Shown here: piece after piece, positions 1 through 5,270 of the stretch
How the letters are laid out: each line of letters starts with the position of its first letter
Numbering within the stretch: position 1 is the first letter of the stretch
Assembly (NCBI GenBank): GCA_004375725.1
Contig: SOKS01000129.1
Span: forward strand, 1-5,270
Reading direction: 5' to 3'
Origin: Dehalococcoidia bacterium
GTDB lineage: Bacteria > Chloroflexota > Dehalococcoidia > Dehalococcoidales > RBG-16-60-22
DNA length: 5,270 nt
Program-made: the position numbers and the translations under genes
Notes under the pieces: model-generated
Seen by the model: only the letters and a program-made list of their open reading frames with translations
Told to the model about the DNA's origin: nothing
The model's database searches: none

Positions 1-465
1 GATTGGGACAAAATACTTGAAGTCAACGCCAAAAGCGTGTATCTGACCATAAAGGCGGTGATGCCCCACATGATGGCCGCCCGATATGGCAAAATCGTCA
101 ATATCTCCTCTCGCTCCGGCAAAGAAGGCATGCCCGGCCTGTCTCACTATGCTGCCTCGAAATTTGCCATCATCGGCTTCACCCAGGGGGTCGCCAAAGA
201 ACTGGCGCAGTATGATATCAATGTAAATGCTGTCTGCCCTGGTATCCTGCGCACCGATATGTGGGAGAAAATCCTCGATGCTCGCTCGGCACGCATGGGC
301 TTGCCAAGAGAAGAAGTCTGGTCAAGGGCAATGGAAACCATTCCACTGAAGAGGCCTCAGGTTCCGGAAGATATCACCAACGTGGTGCTCTTTTTAAGCT
401 CCGATGTTTCCCGCAATATCACCGGAGAAGCGGTCAGCGTCAACGGTGGCGCGCGGATGGACTAG
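1..465 (+). CDS. Short-chain dehydrogenase/reductase (SDR, FabG-like), C-terminal part, 5' end outside window
   Basis: NAD(P)-dependent oxidoreductase of the classical SDR family, probably cytoplasmic, acting on a keto/hydroxy group; substrate unknown. The reading frame is open from base 1 and gives 154 visible residues ending at a TAG stop. The catalytic tetrad is visible: Asn9 (in EVNAKS), Ser37 (in NISS), Tyr50 and Lys54 (in YAASK), with the usual 13-residue Ser-Tyr spacing. The PG turn after the active site (CPGILRT) and the C-terminal ending GEAVSVNGG are also typical. Classical SDRs are about 250 residues, so roughly 95 residues with the glycine-rich cofactor motif lie off the left edge; the first GTG in frame (37) is internal and not the start. 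The gene runs toward the reductase operon and stops 6 bp from it, so it is not in that operon. FabG, sugar-alcohol or hydroxyacyl-CoA dehydrogenase roles are all possible. The family is certain, the substrate is not. Confidence 0.93.
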   Translation, partial: DWDKILEVNAKSVYLTIKAVMPHMMAARYGKIVNISSRSGKEGMPGLSHYAASKFAIIGFTQGVAKELAQYDINVNAVCPGILRTDMWEKILDARSARMGLPREEVWSRAMETIPLKRPQVPEDITNVVLFLSSDVSRNITGEAVSVNGGARMD

Positions 466-471
466 CCCTCT

Positions 472-1539
472 TCACCACGCATGGCTTATAGCATCTCCGG
501 GGCATACCGTATGGCAGTTCAGTTCAAGATTGCTGAGACACGCCTCGTATCCGGGGCACAGCATGGCCAGCTTCTTTCTGGCCTCTTCCTTTACCCTGGC
601 TTTCAGTTGTCCACCGTCACCGGTGGTTAACTCGAAGATGCCGGAGGGACATGCCGGCACACACTTACCGCAGCCGTCACAACGAGCGGTATCGACGGTG
701 ATAAAGTAATTTCCCGTGCCGTCGGCGTAACCATACTGCACCTTTGCCTCTACAGTTGCGGCCTTGCCCTGACCCCTGTCCCGGGCAAAGAGCGCCGCCC
801 CCAGCGCGCCGATTATCTGCGGGTCCTCGCCGAGGAGAGGTTCAAGACCGACCTTTTCCCCCAACTGTGCCACCATCCCCTTGTTCTTGGCGATACCACC
901 GGTAATGGTGAATTCTTTTTCCAATGAAACCCGCTTGAGCAGATTGAGGCAGCGGGTGGCGATTGCCTCATTCAGCCCGGCCAGAATATCCGCCTTGCTA
1001 ACTCCCCGGCGCAAATAGGCAATGGCTTCCGACTTGGCGAAGACAGCACAGATGGTGTTGAAGGAAATGGCCTGTTTCGACCTGAGCGCGACCTCGCCGA
1101 TTTCCTCCAGCGGGATGTTGAGCACATCGGCAATCATCTCCAGAAAGCGTCCGGTGCCACCGGCGCATTTATCATTCATAATGAAGTTGGTCACCCGGCC
1201 GTCGGCATCGCAGTTGATTGCCTTGCAGTCCTGCCCGCCCATATCCAGAATGGTTCTGACCTCCGGGAAATACCAGGTGATACCGCGAGCGTGACAACTT
1301 ATCTCCGAGATATTCTCATTGGCGAAAGGTACGAGCACCCTCCCGTAGCCCGTGGCCACCACATATTCAATGTCATCAAGAGAAAGGCCGGTGCCATCCA
1401 ATACCCTGGACATGGTCATCTGCGAGGTCTTGACGCTCTCCGGGCCGGTATCGCAGATCACCGATGAGATGATAGTGCCATCATTCATCACTACCGCCTT
1501 GGCGGCTCGGGAACCAATGTCTATTCCAGCTACTATCAT
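472..1539 (-). CDS. BadF/BcrA/BcrD-family ATPase (acyl-CoA reductase/dehydratase activator) fused to a C-terminal 2[4Fe-4S] ferredoxin domain
   Basis: Predicted ATP-dependent electron activator that takes in electrons and passes them to the catalytic subunits encoded upstream. Residues 1-252 are the ASKHA-fold domain: phosphate-1 loop GIDIGS (5-10), TGYGR (63-67), SCHARG (81-86), DMGGQD (99-104), KCAGGTG (124-130), Cys164 in NTICAVFAKSE, and TGGIAKNKG (213-221). Cys125 and Cys164 have the 39-residue spacing of the two cluster cysteines of HgdC; each subunit of the dimer would give two ligands to one shared [4Fe-4S] cluster. After a linker (about 253-277) a ferredoxin-like tail follows: Cys287, 290, 293, 297 (CxxCxxCxxxCP) and Cys328, 334, 342, 346 with unusual spacing. 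The ATG overlaps the preceding stop as ATGA, with AAAGG 9 nt upstream. It is the last gene of the operon and matches a bzdQ plus bzdM fusion in position. A plain HgdC-type activator has no such tail. Family certain; exact partner inferred. Confidence 0.92.
   Translation of the reverse strand: MIVAGIDIGSRAAKAVVMNDGTIISSVICDTGPESVKTSQMTMSRVLDGTGLSLDDIEYVVATGYGRVLVPFANENISEISCHARGITWYFPEVRTILDMGGQDCKAINCDADGRVTNFIMNDKCAGGTGRFLEMIADVLNIPLEEIGEVALRSKQAISFNTICAVFAKSEAIAYLRRGVSKADILAGLNEAIATRCLNLLKRVSLEKEFTITGGIAKNKGMVAQLGEKVGLEPLLGEDPQIIGALGAALFARDRGQGKAATVEAKVQYGYADGTGNYFITVDTARCDGCGKCVPACPSGIFELTTGDGGQLKARVKEEARKKLAMLCPGYEACLSNLELNCHTVCPGDAISHAW
475..708 (-). other. Ferredoxin-like domain (two predicted [4Fe-4S] clusters) at the C-terminus of the 355-aa ATPase
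   Basis: Residues 278-355 of the ATPase. The first cluster motif is canonical: C287-x2-C290-x2-C293-x3-C297-P. The second set is C328-x5-C334-x7-C342-x3-C346-P, longer than the usual x2-x2 spacing but ending with the same CxxxCP signature, so a second [4Fe-4S] cluster is likely. About 30 residues rich in Lys, Arg and Glu separate the two sets. The 264-aa paralogue encoded just upstream ends close to the point where this tail begins, which marks it as an added module. Expected role: an internal low-potential electron relay to the ATPase cluster. Confidence 0.88.
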
Positions 1540-2330
1540 CTGCCTATACCTTTATCGATGCTCTCCTGGGCGACAACGGCGGCACCCAGTGCCGCCACTA
1601 GCTGTGGTTCTTCCGGCACCAGGACACCGAAACCCAGTTCATCTTCTAATATCTTGACCAGTCCGCTGTTCCGCGCCACACCGCCGGTCACGGCAACATC
1701 GCGCTCGATACCGATGCGCTTGCACAATGAAATGATACGGCTCACCACGGAATAATAGATGCCGGCGATGATATCTTCCTTCGGCGTGGGTGGTTCACGG
1801 TGAACGTGAGATATTACCTCGGACTCAGCAAATACGGCACAGGTACTGGTAATACCGGCTCTGCTCTTGGCCTGAAAGGATAGCCTGGCCATCTCATCCA
1901 GTGGCATCTGCATCAGTTTGGCCATCTGCTGCAGGAAAATACCGGTGCCGGCAGCGCACTTGTCCTGGTTCACCCAGTCGTTGAGACGTCCACGTTCGTT
2001 TATCTTGATAATGGTGCTGCTCTCCGCGCCCATATCGATCGACATACGGACCGACGGGAAAAAGCGATAAATACCGCGGGCAAGGCAGGTGGTCAGCGAC
2101 TTGGATTGCTGGCTCAGCGATACGTCTTTGCCGCCAACGCCGGTGGCAACAATAAAAACACCATTATCCTGCCTGAGTCCGGCCTGTTTGAGCACTTCAC
2201 CAATAGCGGCCCTGGCACTCTGTTCGGACTCGTCACTGGTTTCAATCACAATTGAGGCGATAAGCCGGTCGCTGTCCAGGATGACCGCCTTCGTGGTCAG
2301 GCTACCGATATCTACACCGAGTGCTCTCAT
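1536..2330 (-). CDS. BadF/BcrA/BcrD-family ATPase, short form (second activator/ATPase subunit)
   Basis: Second ASKHA-fold ATPase subunit, 264 residues and made of the single domain typical of HgdC-type activators. Visible motifs: GVDIGSLTTK (5-14), KCAAGTG (124-130, Cys125), TSTCAVFAESE (161-171, Cys164), TGGVARNSG (215-223). The two cluster cysteines are at the same residue numbers as in the 355-aa partner, fitting a heterodimer with one shared [4Fe-4S] cluster. Three positions differ from the partner and from the HgdC pattern: TGVGG instead of TGYGR (63-67), TCLARG instead of SCHARG (81-86), and DMGAES instead of DMGGQD (99-104). The first Asp of that last motif is kept. The ATG lies 11 nt after the previous stop with only a weak Shine-Dalgarno (GGTAAG), and the stop overlaps the next ATG, so translation is probably coupled. 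It sits in the bzdP-like slot of a bzdNOPQ-type order. An HgdC-like homodimer cannot be ruled out. Confidence 0.92.
   Translation of the reverse strand: MRALGVDIGSLTTKAVILDSDRLIASIVIETSDESEQSARAAIGEVLKQAGLRQDNGVFIVATGVGGKDVSLSQQSKSLTTCLARGIYRFFPSVRMSIDMGAESSTIIKINERGRLNDWVNQDKCAAGTGIFLQQMAKLMQMPLDEMARLSFQAKSRAGITSTCAVFAESEVISHVHREPPTPKEDIIAGIYYSVVSRIISLCKRIGIERDVAVTGGVARNSGLVKILEDELGFGVLVPEEPQLVAALGAAVVAQESIDKGIGR
1549..1553 (-). promoter_or_regulatory. Shine-Dalgarno AAAGG for the ferredoxin-fused ATPase
   Basis: AAAGG lies 9 nt before the ATG at 1539, within the last codons of the 264-aa ATPase gene. Together with the ATGA overlap it indicates coupled translation of the two ATPases. Confidence 0.6.
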
Positions 2331-2341
2331 ATCGAATGCAC

Positions 2342-3613
2342 TTACCGGTCTTCCAGCATCTCGAAGAACTGCTCCATTTTTTCGCGTATCTCTGCCTCGG
2401 AGTTGATTGTCGGGTCAACGATATCACAGTCGATGGTCATTACCGGCACATCGACCTCATTGAGCAAATCCTTGAACAGTTTTACGGTGGCGCAGGTGTG
2501 CCGGCAGCCCATAAACGCCCAGTAAACGGCACCATCAACTTTGTACTGCTCGGCACAGTCAATAAGGTCCTGCAATACTTCCTGGCTGAGAGGCCCGTAC
2601 ATGCTGCGCCGCTCCGGTATCATGGCTGTTTTCCGGGCCACACTTTCCAGCGGTCGCGACGGGTCAAGCTTTCCCTCGGCCCATCGCGTAAATAGAGGCT
2701 CAACGACACTCACTGCGCCATACTCCTGTCCGATTTTCTCCAGAAACCCCATCAAATACATCGGCGGCACAAAAAGGGTCATCAGACGGAACCTCTCCGG
2801 AGAAACCGCTCCTTTCCCTTCACGAACCTTCTCTGCCAGCTCGTCGCGCAGCGTTTCCAGATACGCAATGGCTTCCGGTTGGCCGGGACAAAGATAGTCA
2901 ACCGTCAGCAGTTGCAAAAAGCCCCTATTGGGAAATGGAGACGGCACCGCCTTGCGCAACTCGCCAATCTCCCGGAGTAGCTCCATCTGATGGTCCATTT
3001 TTTGCACAATCTCAGAGAGCTTATCCCAGTCCATCTTCTGTCCCGATTTCTCCTCAAGAAAGTCAATCATGTCCTCCAGTTCGCTCACCAGGTATTTATC
3101 TTCCGCTTCGCTACGCTGGAAGGGATGGTCGAGGAAAAACCCGGGGCACTTGGTGAGCTCCATTATCAGCTCACCACTCTTGGCCGTGTTATCGCAGATG
3201 AGGTTGGACCAGAGCATGGCGTCCGGTCGGGGCAGTGCGCCCAGAGCGAAGGCACCGGCGAGGCCACGGTGGGGGGAACATATTTCGGGGACCAGCCCCA
3301 GTTCAGCCCCCGCCGATAAAATCTCCGCTTGCTCACCGAGAAACAGCGCCATCATCCAGGTGGTCATCTCCGTGTGCATCGGCACGATATCCATGGCATA
3401 GAGAATCTCGCTGGGGAAAAACACGGTATGGGCAGCGATAAACCCACCTTCGTCATGGGCGTTCCGCAAGCGGGTGTAGTAACTGGACAGCATCTGGTAA
3501 TACAGGGCTTCACTTTTTGGCGTATCCGGATTCGCCTGGTTCATCCGGGTGATAATCCGGCAGGCGCGGATGATGGCATTTATCTTGTTGCCCTTAGTAT
3601 CGGGTACCTTCAC
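2342..3613 (-). CDS. 2-hydroxyacyl-CoA dehydratase D-family subunit, BcrB/BzdO-like (catalytic-module subunit of a putative aryl-CoA reductase)
   Basis: One of two catalytic-module subunits, predicted to be cytoplasmic and to bind an Fe-S cluster. The 423 residues show the HgdB/FldC/BcrB family pattern: an N-terminal FFPSEILYAMDIVPMHTE stretch (65-82), a helical middle, and the C-terminal VDGAVYWAFMGCRHTC region (359-374) followed by a VPVMTIDCDIVD strand and an amphipathic end. Candidate cluster ligands are Cys112, Cys140 and Cys370; the spacings (28 and 230 residues) parallel Cys86, Cys113 and Cys339 of the partner subunit. Cys374 is an extra nearby thiol with no counterpart in the partner. 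The start is GTG, forming TAGTG with the previous stop, and AAGGA lies 7 nt upstream, which supports this start over internal ATGs. Its length is close to BcrB/BzdO rather than the shorter BcrC. It follows the 391-aa gene and precedes the ATPases, the order of bcrCBAD and bzdNOPQ. The role in a dehydratase (HgdA/FldB-like) is the alternative. Confidence 0.9.
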   Translation of the reverse strand: MKVPDTKGNKINAIIRACRIITRMNQANPDTPKSEALYYQMLSSYYTRLRNAHDEGGFIAAHTVFFPSEILYAMDIVPMHTEMTTWMMALFLGEQAEILSAGAELGLVPEICSPHRGLAGAFALGALPRPDAMLWSNLICDNTAKSGELIMELTKCPGFFLDHPFQRSEAEDKYLVSELEDMIDFLEEKSGQKMDWDKLSEIVQKMDHQMELLREIGELRKAVPSPFPNRGFLQLLTVDYLCPGQPEAIAYLETLRDELAEKVREGKGAVSPERFRLMTLFVPPMYLMGFLEKIGQEYGAVSVVEPLFTRWAEGKLDPSRPLESVARKTAMIPERRSMYGPLSQEVLQDLIDCAEQYKVDGAVYWAFMGCRHTCATVKLFKDLLNEVDVPVMTIDCDIVDPTINSEAEIREKMEQFFEMLEDR

Positions 3614-4788
3614 TATCTTTTCCTTGCCTCCAGCATTTCCAGAAAAGCCTGCACCCTGGTTTGAATCTGCCCCGACCCCGAAGTGCCGTACTCCACATCA
3701 AGCGCCAGCATCGGCACGCCGATATCCTTGAGTCTATCCCGCAGCAGAGGCAGGTCGTGGGCATAGGGAACGCAGTAACGGATTATCTGACTGACGACAC
3801 CGTCAACCTTGAACTCCTTGACCAGGTTGAGGATGCGCCTGAACCTCTCATCGGAAGGCACCATGCGGGCACAGGGGAAATTGCTCAGATAGCGCCTGGA
3901 AATCGCCTTAACGGGACTCTGCCCTTCGGCCAGAACCACCGGGTCAGACCAGTACCGGGTGCTGGTGCAGAGCTCGTCGGTTACCACCAGGCCTCTCTGC
4001 GCCTCTATCGACTTTATGAATTCCGGGTTGTTCATCACGCTCCCGACCACCATCAACCGTGCCCGGCCTTGGTGGCGGTTACTTGATTTACCCAGTTCAT
4101 CAAGTAACTCTTTCAGCCACTGGTTGAACGTTTCTTTTGGCATGTGGAAACTGGTATTCAGCACCTCCATGGTCTCGGCACCGGAAATCGGCGGCGTGTC
4201 AGCTTTGCGCAGCTCGTAGAGCTGTTTCAGGAGGACTCTCGCCTGGTTGTAGACCTCAATCGAGTGGCGTAGCTGCTCATCGGCTATTTTCTGGCTGAGA
4301 AATTCCTCCAGGTGTTCTTTGAACTGCACCACCTGCTGATAATAGAGGCCGTGCGCCTTTTCCGTATATTTCCGGGGCACGGTGAGGATATGGTAGAACG
4401 GCGTTTTGATGTAGTGCTGCCAGAGGTCAAAGAGGCGTCGGGCGCCGTCACAGGTGGAACCGGCGACCATACCATCGAGGAACTCATACTCGCCCCTGAG
4501 GCCCATCTGCAGACAGCTTCGGGAAAACGAGCAGTTATTGATGTAGAGATAGGCATTGCCGTCTTCCAGTTCCATTTCCTGGGAGTAGCCGGTAACTCTG
4601 ACCGGGAGGATTCCAGCGGCGTGTATTATCTCCTCAGGAACATAGGTGCAGAGCCAGCCGAACACTTTTTTACCCTGGTTTTTATGTTCCCGAATTTGCT
4701 CAGTCCGGGGAAAAGTATCGTTTATTTGACGGAAGCGCCCAAGCGTCTTCAATTGACCTGCCGTTGTCTGCGTAACGTCTATGACCAT
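3613..4788 (-). CDS. 2-hydroxyacyl-CoA dehydratase D-family subunit, BcrC/BzdN/HgdB-like (catalytic-module subunit)
   Basis: First gene of the operon and second catalytic-module subunit, 391 residues, close to the usual BcrC/BzdN size. Family signatures are clear: GWLCTYVPEEIIHAAGILPVR (44-64), NNCSFSRSC (84-92), EFLDGMVAGSTCDGARRLFDLW (102-123), then VDGVVSQIIRYCVPY (328-342) and the C-terminal GQIQTRVQAFLEMLE (373-387). Cys86, Cys113 and Cys339 fit the three cysteine ligands of the family's [4Fe-4S] cluster. With the 423-aa subunit it should form the heterodimer that binds the CoA ester and receives electrons from the ATPase pair. The ATG at 4788 is the most upstream possible: an in-frame TGA lies seven codons before it (4810-4812). 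The Shine-Dalgarno is poor. A strong promoter lies about 60 bp upstream. Family assignment is secure; whether the reaction is ring reduction (aryl-CoA) or dehydration (2-hydroxyacyl-CoA) is not visible. Confidence 0.92.
   Translation of the reverse strand: MVIDVTQTTAGQLKTLGRFRQINDTFPRTEQIREHKNQGKKVFGWLCTYVPEEIIHAAGILPVRVTGYSQEMELEDGNAYLYINNCSFSRSCLQMGLRGEYEFLDGMVAGSTCDGARRLFDLWQHYIKTPFYHILTVPRKYTEKAHGLYYQQVVQFKEHLEEFLSQKIADEQLRHSIEVYNQARVLLKQLYELRKADTPPISGAETMEVLNTSFHMPKETFNQWLKELLDELGKSSNRHQGRARLMVVGSVMNNPEFIKSIEAQRGLVVTDELCTSTRYWSDPVVLAEGQSPVKAISRRYLSNFPCARMVPSDERFRRILNLVKEFKVDGVVSQIIRYCVPYAHDLPLLRDRLKDIGVPMLALDVEYGTSGSGQIQTRVQAFLEMLEARKR
3621..3625 (-). promoter_or_regulatory. Shine-Dalgarno AAGGA supporting the GTG start of the 423-aa subunit
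   Basis: AAGGA lies 7 nt before the GTG at 3613, inside the end of the 391-aa gene. It supports the rare GTG start and the 1-nt TAGTG overlap between the two catalytic-subunit genes, an arrangement that should couple their translation and keep them near 1:1. Confidence 0.75.
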
Positions 4789-4820
4789 AATAAGCCGGCC
4801 GATACTACTTCACTAAGAAT

Positions 4821-4840
4821 TTATCCGACGGTCAGGATAA
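4821..4840 (-). promoter_or_regulatory. Dyad TTATCC-N8-GGATAA, candidate operator or leader hairpin
   Basis: Perfect 6-bp inverted arms separated by 8 bp, a 20-bp site. It lies at about +5 to +24 relative to the predicted transcription start, a common place for a repressor to block transcription. It could also fold as a small hairpin in the leader. No T-run follows on either strand, so it is not a rho-independent terminator. The cognate regulator is not in the window. Confidence 0.45.
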
Positions 4841-4851
4841 TCTAAAAGGCT

Positions 4852-4881
4852 ATTATAACGTCTTAAAACCTGAAATTTCAA
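4852..4881 (-). promoter_or_regulatory. Predicted sigma70-type promoter of the four-gene operon
   Basis: On the minus strand, TTGAAA (4881-4876, five of six match to TTGACA) is followed after 18 bp by a perfect TATAAT (4857-4852). The -35 box overlaps the degV stop codon. Transcription would start near 4845, leaving a leader of about 57 nt before the ATG at 4788. The flanking DNA is AT-rich compared with the coding regions. Position, strand and fit to consensus all agree, but the start has not been measured. Confidence 0.72.
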
Positions 4882-5270
4882 AATTCCAGGTCAGGGTGGA
4901 AACCGACAAATATGGATCCTGGGCCGGAGCCATAGCCCATCACCGGGCTGTACTCGCTGATAAGTATGCGCTGGCAGTCGAAATTCTGTCGAAGCAGCTG
5001 GCTGAGCCGCTCTGCCATCTCGGGCGCCGCAGCATGCATCAGCATGAAGTGCAGCGAATTCGACTCAGCCTCCGCTTTGATGAGGTCGATTAGTTTCTGG
5101 TAACCTGCCTCACGGTTTCTCACTTTACCAACAAATTCCAGGGTGCCCTCTTCGGTCATCCGGTTAATTGGCTTGATATTGAGCAGCGCGGCTACCCTGG
5201 AAGCAAACTTGGACATGCGGCCCGTACGGTAAACGTAGCGCAGCGTATCCAGCATCATCAGGCCTCTGGT
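4878..5270 (-). CDS. DegV-family protein (fatty-acid-binding FakB type), C-terminal part, 5' end outside window
   Basis: The frame is open to the right edge and shows 130 residues ending at TGA; DegV proteins are about 280 residues, so roughly the N-terminal half is missing. Visible family features are LDTLRYVYRTGR (7-18), LLNIKPI (29-35), a region matching the usual basic 'KVR.R..' segment (KVRNRE), an alpha/beta part, and the closing glycine-rich SGPGSIFVGF (115-124). In characterised members (FakB) the protein binds a fatty acid and presents it to the kinase FakA for phosphorylation. The family usually has His three residues before the GPG; here that position is Gly (YGSGPG), so ligand handling may differ. 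The Met at 5258 is internal, since LDT follows directly and the frame continues upstream. It is on the same strand as the reductase operon, 89 bp ahead, but a promoter in the gap suggests separate expression. Confidence 0.92.
   Translation of the reverse strand, partial: TRGLMMLDTLRYVYRTGRMSKFASRVAALLNIKPINRMTEEGTLEFVGKVRNREAGYQKLIDLIKAEAESNSLHFMLMHAAAPEMAERLSQLLRQNFDCQRILISEYSPVMGYGSGPGSIFVGFHPDLEF

Noticed and set aside
611..626. Small inverted repeat CCACC...GGTGG
   Set aside because: It falls inside the ferredoxin tail coding region, is short, and lacks a T-run; probably chance from Thr/Gly codons.
472..2330. Possibility that the two ATPase genes are one gene split by a frameshift
   Set aside because: Each contains a full ASKHA domain with its own cluster cysteines at residues 125 and 164, so they are two paralogous subunits, as in Bcr/Bzd complexes.
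2990..3664. Several plus-strand open frames opposite the 423-aa gene
   Set aside because: They overlap each other in different frames, show no domain, and lie opposite a gene with well-supported family signatures and a start with a good Shine-Dalgarno.
4821..4840. Inverted repeat considered as a terminator for the DegV gene
   Set aside because: The stem is only 6 bp with A/T-rich ends and no T-run follows; it also lies downstream of the predicted promoter, which fits an operator or leader hairpin better.
4312..4845. Long plus-strand open frame (177 codons) opposite the 391-aa gene
   Set aside because: It is antisense to a gene with clear family motifs, has no recognisable domain, and runs through the predicted promoter region; it is a shadow of GC-biased codons.
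1..5270. CRISPR array, insertion sequence, tRNA or rRNA genes
   Set aside because: No spaced direct repeats, transposase motifs, terminal inverted repeats or tRNA/rRNA-like stretches were seen; the window is almost fully filled by six coding regions.

Overview
The window comes from an anaerobic bacterium with moderately high G+C (mid-50s percent by eye). It is dominated by one compact minus-strand operon for an ATP-driven, radical-type CoA-ester reductase or dehydratase of the benzoyl-CoA reductase / 2-hydroxyacyl-CoA dehydratase superfamily. The gene content (oxygen-sensitive Fe-S enzymes, a DegV-family protein, an SDR of the FabG type) would fit an anaerobe such as a Dehalococcoidia-like Chloroflexota or a Desulfobacterota member. 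That placement is inference from style, not from a marker gene.

Layout from left to right. Positions 1-465 (+) hold the C-terminal part of a short-chain dehydrogenase/reductase, cut by the window edge. It converges on the operon with only 6 bp between the two stop codons. Positions 4788-472 (-) hold four tightly packed genes, read right to left: a 391-aa HgdB/BcrC/BzdN-like subunit, a 423-aa BcrB/BzdO-like subunit, a 264-aa BadF/BcrA/BcrD-type ATPase, and a 355-aa ATPase of the same family with a C-terminal ferredoxin-like domain. The junctions are a 1-nt overlap (TAGTG), an 11-nt gap and a 4-nt overlap (ATGA), so the four are probably co-transcribed and in part translationally coupled. An 89-bp gap (4789-4877) upstream of the first gene carries a good sigma70-type promoter (TTGAAA, 18 bp, TATAAT) and a 20-bp dyad just downstream of it that could be an operator. 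Positions 5270-4878 (-) hold the C-terminal half of a DegV-family lipid-binding protein, cut by the right edge. There is no gene-free stretch longer than 300 bases.

How the genes would work together. In class I benzoyl-CoA reductase and related enzymes, a pair of ASKHA-fold ATPase subunits sharing one [4Fe-4S] cluster uses ATP hydrolysis to push low-potential electrons into a two-subunit catalytic module holding further Fe-S clusters. All four parts are present here, in an order matching bcrCBAD and especially bzdNOPQ. In the bzd cluster a separate ferredoxin gene (bzdM) follows bzdQ; here a ferredoxin domain is fused to the last ATPase, so the electron donor appears to be built in. The substrate cannot be read from the sequence: benzoyl-CoA or another aryl-CoA is the leading idea because there are two distinct ATPases, and a 2-hydroxyacyl-CoA is the main alternative. 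No other gene of the benzoyl-CoA pathway lies in the window.
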